This document shows positions 1-5,300 of a DNA stretch of 5,300 bases, piece by piece. How positions within the stretch are numbered: the stretch's first letter is position 1; the number at the start of each line of letters is the position of its first letter. The DNA is from Burkholderiaceae bacterium (GTDB lineage: Bacteria > Pseudomonadota > Gammaproteobacteria > Burkholderiales > Burkholderiaceae), in contig CANCBK010000160.1 of assembly GCA_947374315.1 (NCBI GenBank), forward strand, positions 1 through 5,300. The letters run 5' to 3'. The notes below the pieces were generated by a model. The model made no database searches. It saw nothing but the letters and a program-made list of their open reading frames with translations, and had not been told where the DNA came from. The translations under genes and the position numbers were made by a program.

Positions 1-654
1 TATTGTGCTTTAGCGGTTACCCACCATAAAAAAAGTAAGATTTTGTATGTAAGTTCAGGCGCCGTATATGGTGAGCAGCCATATGACCTGAAATGTATCG
101 ATGAGGATTTTAATCCCGGGCCTATAGAGCTGATGCATGCCTCAAAGCGCAATTATGCTGCTGCCAAGAGGGATTCAGAGATGGCTATCAAGCAATTAGG
201 GGATTATGGGTGCAAGGTCAGTATTGCCCGCTGTTTTGCCTTTGTTGGCAAGTATTTGCCACGAGATCAACATTTTGCAATTGGAAACTTTATTCAAAAT
301 GGAATTGATGGAAAAGCTATAAAAGTTAAAGCAGATAAACTTGTTTATCGTAGCTACATGCATTCAGATGATCTTGTAGAGTGGTTAATGACAATCCTGA
401 ATGAATCAAATATTGATTGCCCCATCTTTAATGTTGGCTCTGATGAGGAAATCTTAATAGATGATTTGGCAATTGAAATTGCGAAATATTGTGGGGTTGA
501 GGTGGAGACTTGCAATGCAATAAGAAAACAAGTAGATAGATACATACCATGTACTGCAAAGGCGCAGAAAATACTCGGCTTAAAATGTAAATTATCAGCT
601 ACAGAGTCAATCCATAAAACTATTTCGGCAATAAAAAATGAAAAAACTAATTAG
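1..654 (+). CDS. NAD-dependent epimerase/dehydratase (extended SDR), 5'-truncated by the window
   Basis: The reading frame is open from base 1, so the true start and the N-terminal Rossmann glycine motif lie upstream; the TTG at 43 is an internal Leu codon, not a start. Seen: 217 residues, with a strand ending YVSSGAVYG (window codons 16-24; Ser19 is the likely catalytic Ser, four residues before Tyr23) and a YAAAK motif (Tyr52/Lys56), completing the SDR Ser-Tyr-Lys set. A substrate-domain stretch around codons 77-97 (RCFAFVGKYLP, then HFAIGNFI) and RSYMHSDDL near codon 118 are typical of extended SDRs acting on nucleotide sugars. Family knowledge: such enzymes epimerise, dehydrate or reduce NDP-hexoses in the cytoplasm. 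A dTDP-4-keto-6-deoxyhexose reductase (Fcf1-like) is one possible role, but substrate and reaction cannot be read from the sequence. It overlaps the next gene by 17 bp, so it is probably in the same operon and may supply that gene's donor sugar. Class confidence is high, exact activity low. Confidence 0.9.
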   Translation, partial: YCALAVTHHKKSKILYVSSGAVYGEQPYDLKCIDEDFNPGPIELMHASKRNYAAAKRDSEMAIKQLGDYGCKVSIARCFAFVGKYLPRDQHFAIGNFIQNGIDGKAIKVKADKLVYRSYMHSDDLVEWLMTILNESNIDCPIFNVGSDEEILIDDLAIEIAKYCGVEVETCNAIRKQVDRYIPCTAKAQKILGLKCKLSATESIHKTISAIKNEKTN

Positions 655-1576
655 CATAGTTAGTGGTAGTTTTAATGAGGCTGAAAATATAGAAATTCTA
701 TATTCGAGAATAAAAGAAACAATTTATCCATTAAGGGATAAGTATGATTTTGAGATTATATTTATAGATAATGCAAGTCAAGATGGAACCCAGGATATTC
801 TCAGGGCTATAGCAGCAAAAGATCAAGAAGTTAAAGTAATTTTAAATACTCGAAATTTTGGCCATATTAGATCCCCATATTGGGGGATTGTTCAATCAAC
901 TGGTGTAGCAACCATTTATTTAGCATCCGATCTGCAGGACCCGCCGGAAAAAATAAATGAGTTTATAGAAGAGTGGGAAAAAGGATGGCTAATTGTCTTG
1001 GCAACCAAAAAAACTAGTGAAACTAGCTATCTATTCCATAGAATAAGAAGATTATATTATGTATTGTTAAATAAAATTACAGACATAAATATAGTTAATG
1101 ATTCAACTGGATTTGGTCTCTACGACCTGAAAGTAGTTGAGCAATTAAAAAAAATTAACGACCCATATCCGTTTTTAAGGGGAATAATAGCGGAGCTAGG
1201 TTATCCAGTGAAGGCTGTCGATTTTTTACAACCAAAAAGGCTAAGGGGGTTTAGTAAAAATAATCTTTACTCTCTATATGATATGGGTATGCTAGGTATT
1301 GTTAGCAACTCCTTAATTCCAATCAGAATTGCAACCCTCCTAGGATTTCTTACTGGTGGGGTAAGCCTATTGGTTGGAGTAATATACACGGGGTTGAAAT
1401 TAGCATATTGGAATGAATTTAGATTGGGTATGGCACCGCTCATCATAGGCATATTTTTACTAATGGGTATCGTATTAATATTCTTAGGAATCATTGGTGA
1501 GTACATTGCAAATATACAAAGTTATGTAAAAAATCGACCCCTAGTGATAGAGCTTGATAGGATTAATTTCAAGTGA
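638..1576 (+). CDS. GtrB/DPM1-like GT2 polyprenyl-phosphate glycosyltransferase
   Basis: Predicted to transfer a sugar from an NDP-sugar to undecaprenyl phosphate at the cytoplasmic face, giving a lipid-linked donor. Seen in 312 residues: an N-terminal GT-A start with SGSFNEAENI (9-18), FIDNASQDGT (42-51), and the family hallmark SDLQDPPE (97-104). The acceptor-loop motif RLRGFSK (201-207) matches the RxxGxSK pattern of GtrB/DPM-type enzymes. Two membrane helices follow at about 229-255 and 265-290, then GEYI and a KNRP tail, as in GtrB, YfdH and ArnC relatives. Length is normal for the family. In the metal/nucleotide motif, the usual DAD before LQDPP reads ASD, so the first Asp is absent; I believe this is a recurring family variant rather than an inactivating change. 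The ATG at 638 puts the GT2 beta-strand directly at the N terminus and lies inside the upstream gene. No good Shine-Dalgarno precedes it, so translational coupling is likely. Donor sugar unknown. Confidence 0.93.
   Translation: MKKLISIVSGSFNEAENIEILYSRIKETIYPLRDKYDFEIIFIDNASQDGTQDILRAIAAKDQEVKVILNTRNFGHIRSPYWGIVQSTGVATIYLASDLQDPPEKINEFIEEWEKGWLIVLATKKTSETSYLFHRIRRLYYVLLNKITDINIVNDSTGFGLYDLKVVEQLKKINDPYPFLRGIIAELGYPVKAVDFLQPKRLRGFSKNNLYSLYDMGMLGIVSNSLIPIRIATLLGFLTGGVSLLVGVIYTGLKLAYWNEFRLGMAPLIIGIFLLMGIVLIFLGIIGEYIANIQSYVKNRPLVIELDRINFK
1573..1576 (+). other. GTGA start/stop overlap coupling genes 2 and 3
   Basis: The GTG start of the large membrane protein (1573-1575) overlaps the TGA stop of the GT2 gene (1574-1576). 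An AGGA at 1559-1562, ten bases before the GTG, can act as a modest ribosome-binding site. This arrangement is the usual sign of translational coupling and supports joint expression of the two gene products. Confidence 0.75.
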
Positions 1577-3618
1577 ATAATATTAAGATATATAAGTCAC
1601 TGATCTTATTATTAATAATGGCGGTAATGGCGGTATTAGCAGTAAATATATTTGATTTTTTTCTATTAAAAAATTTACATTTTTTTGATAATATAAACAA
1701 TAGCCTATTTGATATCTATAGGCAAGAGAATCCACATAAAAAAATTCTAACACTATTAAAGTTTGGTGTTTGTATATTTTTATTTTTCATTACTATATAT
1801 TTAATAAAATCAAAAAATTATAAAATATTATATGAATATTATGAGTATGATTTCAATAGAATAATTTATTCAGTCGGAATTATTGCATTCATTACATATA
1901 TTTCAATATTTTCAGTCTTAATTTTTAATGATAAATATATATTAAATGATTTTATTCAGGTACCTCAAAGAACCATAATATCGATCGATGGGAAAAGTGT
2001 AGATGATATTCAGGTATTGAATAACAACTTTTTACCAATAAGAATAATTGATCATAGGGATAATAACGATAAGAATAAAAAAATAGACGGAAAAGATAAA
2101 AAATTATTCGAATTAAATAATTCAGTAGATCCCAGGATTGCAGATTTAAGGGGGTATTATTTTTATCACCATGCATATAACTATGGACCCATAGCACAAA
2201 TTCATCTGCACGCACCAATTGATAGAATTGTAATGATATATGGCTATGTAGCGGCATTGGTTCAGCAAAAAGTACTGGGAATATTTGGTGAGGTTAATTT
2301 TCAAAATTACTTAAATTTATTCTATTTTGAATATATATTATATTATCTATTATATATTATATTGATACAATTAATATTCAAGGATGAACGTTTAACGTCG
2401 ATTGCAGCAATTCTTTATACATCAACAATATTGCTTTTGGGTCTAGAGCTTATTAAGCTAGCGCCTGGATTTAATCCAATTAGGCATTTATTTGACATTA
2501 TTATTTTTTATTTTGCATATAAGTATTTCAAGCATAAAATAGGCGTGTATTTATTATTGACGATTACTCTAACGCTATTTTCATTGGTTTGGAGTAAGGA
2601 TTTTGGAATTTATATATGCGCTTCATTTTTTCTAACTCTAATATATTTTAATTTCAGCTCATCAAATGCAATAAAAAATAACGCGGTTAAATTTTTTATT
2701 ATCGCATCTTATTTTATATTAGTTGCTGTCACATTGTTTTACCCTATGCCTGGATCAAATCCATCCTCAATTTATTTCCTTATAGGGCTGGGTGCGCCTG
2801 CAATGGAGAATAAACATTTAATCACTTGGTGCATGATATTTTTAGCTCCAATAGCATTAACCTTCCTTGTGAAGGTAGAAAATGAATACAAGTTTTTAAC
2901 GGTTTTTGCTTGCTTTTATTCCTTATCAACATTCTCATATTTTATTTGGTACCCTAAAGCGCATCATATTACTGGTGTTGGGTCAATTTATATTTTCTGG
3001 ATTTTATGTTTAGTTAATAATTTAATAGAAAAGAAAAAAATATTTATTACCTTGTCTTTACTGACTATAATTTTATTTATATATTCAATGACAATATATC
3101 TAAAGGGGGCACGATCATACGACAACAACTTTAAAAATCACATTATTTATAATTTTGATGTAAATGGTAATAAATTTAAGTCAATTGGAGATCCTTCGTA
3201 TTATCAAAATTCTTTAGATATAATAAATAAGCACTCCAATGAAGAGCCGGACATACATATAATATCAAAATATGATTATATTTTATCAATACTGTCTGGT
3301 AAGTATTTAAATACTGGTTATATTGAAATATGGTCGAATTTAGTATCTGATCTTGAGGTTAATAAAATAGTTGATTTAATTGAAAGACAAAAACCAAAAT
3401 ATTTATATGTAGATGTCGATATTGTTAATTTTGCAAATGATTCAAGAGCTAACAAGGCTGAAGCTAGTCAGATTCTTAATCGCATGCGCGGAAATGGCGT
3501 GGGTCGGGATATTATTTATGAAGATTCACCGCTTATGCAAATATATAATAATATTAAGCTTCAATATTATATTTGTGAAAAGGGTTTGATGATAGATGTT
3601 TTATGCTTAAAAAAATAA
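1573..3618 (+). CDS. Large polytopic membrane protein, candidate GT-C-type lipid-sugar glycosyltransferase
   Basis: I do not recognise a named family. Seen in 681 residues: helices near 8-32, 61-79 and 97-118; a long hydrophilic loop at about 119-220, with a Lys/Asp/Asn-rich stretch at 162-178; then roughly nine to eleven more hydrophobic segments to about 510; and a soluble C-terminal domain (about 515-681). The loop ends in a Tyr/His-rich stretch (195-215: YYFYHH, YNYGP, HLHAP). The C-terminal domain contains ISKYDYILSILSGK (564-577) and KPKYLYVDVD (607-616), reminiscent of the soluble tails of GT-C-like polytopic transferases. Lys5/Lys8 before helix 1 suggest a cytoplasmic N terminus, which would place the loop outside. 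The position between GtrB-like and GtrA-like genes is where gtr clusters carry the serotype-specific transferase, so transfer of the flipped sugar to a glycan acceptor is the best inference. The GTG start at 1573 overlaps the previous stop (GTGA), with AGGA ten bases upstream. Very AT-rich, with heavy ATA codon use. Alternatives: polymerase/ligase-like protein or other transporter. Confidence 0.85.
   Translation: MNNIKIYKSLILLLIMAVMAVLAVNIFDFFLLKNLHFFDNINNSLFDIYRQENPHKKILTLLKFGVCIFLFFITIYLIKSKNYKILYEYYEYDFNRIIYSVGIIAFITYISIFSVLIFNDKYILNDFIQVPQRTIISIDGKSVDDIQVLNNNFLPIRIIDHRDNNDKNKKIDGKDKKLFELNNSVDPRIADLRGYYFYHHAYNYGPIAQIHLHAPIDRIVMIYGYVAALVQQKVLGIFGEVNFQNYLNLFYFEYILYYLLYIILIQLIFKDERLTSIAAILYTSTILLLGLELIKLAPGFNPIRHLFDIIIFYFAYKYFKHKIGVYLLLTITLTLFSLVWSKDFGIYICASFFLTLIYFNFSSSNAIKNNAVKFFIIASYFILVAVTLFYPMPGSNPSSIYFLIGLGAPAMENKHLITWCMIFLAPIALTFLVKVENEYKFLTVFACFYSLSTFSYFIWYPKAHHITGVGSIYIFWILCLVNNLIEKKKIFITLSLLTIILFIYSMTIYLKGARSYDNNFKNHIIYNFDVNGNKFKSIGDPSYYQNSLDIINKHSNEEPDIHIISKYDYILSILSGKYLNTGYIEIWSNLVSDLEVNKIVDLIERQKPKYLYVDVDIVNFANDSRANKAEASQILNRMRGNGVGRDIIYEDSPLMQIYNNIKLQYYICEKGLMIDVLCLKK
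1618..1635 (+). repeat. Perfect tandem duplication of a 9-bp unit inside gene 3
   Basis: ATGGCGGTA occurs twice head-to-tail, encoding Met-Ala-Val-Met-Ala-Val (residues 16-21) in the first membrane helix of the large membrane protein. The unit is a multiple of three, so gain or loss of a copy would keep the frame and lengthen or shorten the helix by three residues. It is also a local island of higher GC within very AT-rich sequence. Probably a recent slippage duplication; no function is implied. Confidence 0.6.
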
Positions 3619-3995
3619 ATTTTAATTATATTAAATATATAATATCTGGTTTGTGGAATACTTTTTTTTCATATATTGTTTTTATTATCCTCTACAAATT
3701 TTCTGGGATCAGCAATTACTTTCTAGTTTTATGCATTAGTCAAGTGGTGGGAATTACCAATGCTTATTTAATATATAAATTATTTGTCTTCAAGACCAGG
3801 GGAAATTATATAAAAGAGTATCTTAGATTCTATCTTGTATATGGGTCAACCTTAATTTTAAATTTTATTCTAATCTATTTATTTGTTAGTATTTTAGGTA
3901 TTTCACCTATATTGTCTCAAGGTGTTATCGCATTGTTTGTGGCTTTTATTGGCTTTATTGGCCATAACTTTTTCTCTTTTCAAAAGCGTCTTTAA
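3603..3995 (+). CDS. GtrA-family small membrane protein (putative lipid-linked sugar flippase)
   Basis: A 130-residue, four-helix protein with helices at about 9-30, 38-60, 75-97 and 102-124, matching the size and topology of the GtrA family. Recognisable family features are the N-terminal YIISGLWNT (12-20, counterpart of the usual G-x-x-N-T), the helix-2 end TNAYLIYKLFVFK (52-64), the helix-3 start RFYLVYG (75-81), and the C-terminal HNFFSF (121-126), equivalent to the family's NRFFVF-like ending. Known of the family: GtrA proteins are thought to flip undecaprenyl-phosphate-linked sugars across the inner membrane, partnering GtrB-type enzymes. That fits the GT2 gene two positions upstream. 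The ATG at 3603 lies 16 bp inside the preceding gene and is the only Met in the protein; no clear Shine-Dalgarno is present, so translation is probably coupled. Some family members have non-flippase roles, so the flippase assignment is inference. Confidence 0.9.
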   Translation: MLKKINFNYIKYIISGLWNTFFSYIVFIILYKFSGISNYFLVLCISQVVGITNAYLIYKLFVFKTRGNYIKEYLRFYLVYGSTLILNFILIYLFVSILGISPILSQGVIALFVAFIGFIGHNFFSFQKRL

Positions 3996-3997
3996 TG
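3993..3997 (+). other. TAATG stop/start overlap between the GtrA-like and SDR genes
   Basis: The TAA stop of the GtrA-like gene (3993-3995) shares its last A with the ATG of the SDR gene (3995-3997). No Shine-Dalgarno is evident just upstream, so reinitiation after the stop is the likely mode of translation. The same point is also where base composition changes sharply. Confidence 0.75.
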
Positions 3998-4774
3998 AAT
4001 TTTCCATTCAATATTGTTATTACTGGGGCATCTAGTGGCGTTGGAAGGGCTTTGGCTCTGCACTATTCGCGTCCTGATGTGCATCTATGCTTAATTTCTA
4101 GGGGGCTTACTGCTAACTTATCAGACGTAAGTGATTTGTGTCGACAACTTGGTGCTACTACATATCTTTTTAATGCGGATGTTTCTAATGAGGTAGAAAT
4201 GGATTCTGTAGCACATTCCTTTATTGCCTCTGTTGGCGCCGTTGATTTAGTTATTGCCAATGCTGGAATTAGGGAGGTTGAAGATGGAGGTAATCGGAAC
4301 TCTACATTGCCTAGAAGGGTTATGGATGTAAATTTCTTTGGTGTGTTGAATACTGTGCGTCCATTTTTGCCTGCATTTAAGCATCATAAAAAGGGGCATA
4401 TTGCAGTTATTTCGAGTATTGCAGCGTATCGTGGGATGCCTAATTCTGGTATTTATTCTGCCTCAAAGGCGGCTCTTAATGTGTGGTTTGAAAGCCTTAG
4501 ACTCAGGAGCGCGGCTAGTAATATTAAAATTACTGTAATTTCACTAAGCTTTGTAAATACACCAATGACCTCAAAGCTCCCATTCTGGATGCCTGGATTA
4601 ATGGAGCCGGAGGTCGCCGCCGCCAAAATTGCTAGAGCAATTGAACGTAATTGCAGAACAATCATCATCCCCTGGCAATCTAAGATCATATGGGGGATCC
4701 TAATAGTTATGCCAAATATCATTTTTGATAAATTTATTCTATTTGCAAAAAAGTTTGGCCCAAAAAGAAAGTAG
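3995..4774 (+). CDS. Classical SDR family NAD(P)-dependent oxidoreductase
   Basis: A 259-residue short-chain dehydrogenase/reductase. Seen: cofactor motif TGASSGVG (10-17), ADV (61-63) adenine-contact motif, NAG (89-91), structural Asn113 in DVNFFG, and the catalytic Ser141 (VISSIAAY), Tyr154 and Lys158 (YSASK). The complete Asn-Ser-Tyr-Lys tetrad predicts an active enzyme. After the catalytic helix, the usual PG-x-v-x-T segment reads LSFVNTPM (184-191), so the Pro-Gly is replaced. The C terminus (about 230-252) is hydrophobic with a basic end and may dock on the membrane. The substrate is not determinable; in this context a keto/hydroxy group on a nucleotide- or lipid-linked sugar is plausible. 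DprE2, an SDR acting on a decaprenyl-phosphate sugar in mycobacteria, shows that lipid-linked sugars can be SDR substrates, but I do not claim orthology. The ATG shares one base with the upstream stop (TAATG). Its composition is clearly more GC-rich than the two genes before it. Confidence 0.93.
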   Translation: MNFPFNIVITGASSGVGRALALHYSRPDVHLCLISRGLTANLSDVSDLCRQLGATTYLFNADVSNEVEMDSVAHSFIASVGAVDLVIANAGIREVEDGGNRNSTLPRRVMDVNFFGVLNTVRPFLPAFKHHKKGHIAVISSIAAYRGMPNSGIYSASKAALNVWFESLRLRSAASNIKITVISLSFVNTPMTSKLPFWMPGLMEPEVAAAKIARAIERNCRTIIIPWQSKIIWGILIVMPNIIFDKFILFAKKFGPKRK

Positions 4775-4780
4775 ACCAAA

Positions 4781-5300
4781 GTGAAATTTGAACATTACTC
4801 GAAAACATTCCTACATTTCCACACGACAGAAATTCCTCCTCTTGTAAAAATATATTTAAATCGTGGAATGAGCTTGGCTGATCTAGGTGCGGGGGATGGA
4901 GCTTTGTTGGTTGCCCTTGCCAATGCAGATCTTTTGGATTCCAGCGCCCAGATGGTTGCGGTTGATCTCTCGGAAGATAGATGTGAACGATTGAGGTCAA
5001 ATACAGATTTTCAAGTAATTTGTTCCGATGTAACTTCTATTCCCGAGTTAAAAAATCAAAGCTTGGATTTTGTTATATGTACGCAGGTAATAGAGCATGT
5101 GGATGAAATTGCGTTATTAAAGGAAGTAAATAGAATACTCAAGCCAAATGGCACTTTGTATATAGCCTCATTAATTAAGAAGAAGTATGGGTGGTGGTAT
5201 TACAAGACAAGAACTGGAGAGTGGGGTTTGGATCCCACTCATCTGAGGGAGTACAGATCCAAAGACCACTTTGAGTCAGTTATTCGGAGTGGCGGATTCG
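4781..5300 (+). CDS. Class I SAM-dependent methyltransferase, 3'-truncated by the window
   Basis: An open frame runs from GTG 4781 to the window end (173 full codons, no stop). Seen: SAM-binding motif I LADLGAGDG (32-40), the acidic end of strand 2 at VAVDLSED (59-66, Asp62 expected to bind the ribose), CSDVTSIPE (81-89), the motif IV region LDFVICTQVIEHVDE (95-109), and the post-motif helix LLKEVNRILKPNG (112-124). These are hallmarks of the Methyltransf_11/UbiE-like fold. The later LDPTHLREYRS (150-160) and SGGF near the edge resemble methyltransferases from polysaccharide clusters. GTG 4781 is the only sensible start: the preceding gene's TAG (4772-4774) is in the same frame, and the next ATG (4868) falls just before motif I. 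Only a weak purine run (AGAAAG, 4766-4771) serves as a ribosome site. Likely methylates a sugar hydroxyl in the glycan or its precursor (inference from context); the substrate is unknown. Confidence 0.9.
   Translation, partial: MKFEHYSKTFLHFHTTEIPPLVKIYLNRGMSLADLGAGDGALLVALANADLLDSSAQMVAVDLSEDRCERLRSNTDFQVICSDVTSIPELKNQSLDFVICTQVIEHVDEIALLKEVNRILKPNGTLYIASLIKKKYGWWYYKTRTGEWGLDPTHLREYRSKDHFESVIRSGGF

Noticed and set aside
43..45. TTG as the start of the first gene
   Set aside because: The frame is open to base 1, and the residues before it (KI, leading into LYVSSGAVYG) form the beta-strand before the catalytic Ser, so the gene continues upstream.
1952..2257. 101-residue minus-strand open frame within the large membrane protein gene
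   Set aside because: Antisense shadow of a well-supported coding frame; no ribosome site or recognisable motif.
2332..2363. 13-bp direct repeat (tatatattatatt at 2332-2344 and 2351-2363)
   Set aside because: It sits in an almost pure A/T run encoding Tyr/Ile/Leu of a membrane helix; the copies are 19 bp apart and in different frames. Chance is sufficient explanation.
4453..4779. 108-residue minus-strand open frame opposite the SDR gene
   Set aside because: The plus strand here encodes the SDR catalytic YSASK and C terminus; the minus frame is a by-product.
4734..5000. 88-residue minus-strand open frame at the SDR/methyltransferase junction
   Set aside because: It lies opposite the start of the methyltransferase, whose motifs (LADLGAGDG, VICTQVIEHVDE) are unmistakable; the antisense translation shows no family features.
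1..5300. Mobile element, CRISPR, tRNA/rRNA, defence genes or intergenic terminators/promoters
   Set aside because: Coding sequence covers essentially every base with gaps of at most 6 bp; no transposase, repeat array, RNA gene or hairpin-plus-T-run outside coding sequence was seen.

Overview
The window is one uninterrupted block of six co-oriented (+) genes, the first and last cut by the window edges. It looks like part of a cell-envelope glycan (LPS/O-antigen or similar) biosynthesis or decoration locus of a bacterium, most plausibly a Gram-negative one. The low overall GC, the tight gene overlaps and the enzyme set fit a proteobacterial polysaccharide island. I cannot name the genus. No RNA gene, mobile element, CRISPR array, terminator or convincing promoter is visible, and no non-coding stretch exceeds about 6 bp.

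Layout: (1) 1-654, the C-terminal part of an extended-SDR nucleotide-sugar epimerase/dehydratase/reductase. (2) 638-1576, a GtrB/DPM1-like GT2 polyprenyl-phosphate glycosyltransferase with two C-terminal membrane helices. (3) 1573-3618, a large polytopic membrane protein with a long charged loop and a soluble C-terminal domain; it is unrecognised by close homology but sits where a lipid-sugar-dependent (GT-C type) transferase would be expected. (4) 3603-3995, a small four-helix GtrA-family protein, the presumed flippase. (5) 3995-4774, a classical SDR oxidoreductase with an intact catalytic set and a hydrophobic tail. (6) 4781 to the window end, the N-terminal part of a class I SAM-dependent methyltransferase.

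How they may work together (inference from family knowledge): the extended SDR prepares an NDP-sugar. The GtrB-like enzyme loads the sugar onto undecaprenyl phosphate on the cytoplasmic face, and the GtrA-like protein flips the lipid-sugar. The 681-residue membrane protein then transfers the sugar to a glycan acceptor on the outer side of the membrane. The downstream SDR and methyltransferase would oxidise/reduce and methylate a sugar of the same or a linked glycan. Genes 2-4 therefore resemble a gtrA-gtrB-gtr(type) three-component glycan modification cassette in a different order, embedded between sugar-tailoring enzymes.

Base composition is mosaic. The core around gene 3 is extremely AT-rich (hand counts of 7/60 to 13/60 G+C on individual lines), while gene 1 and genes 5-6 reach about 45-55% on some lines. 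The change is abrupt at the gene 4/gene 5 junction near 3995, which suggests a locus assembled from pieces of different origin.
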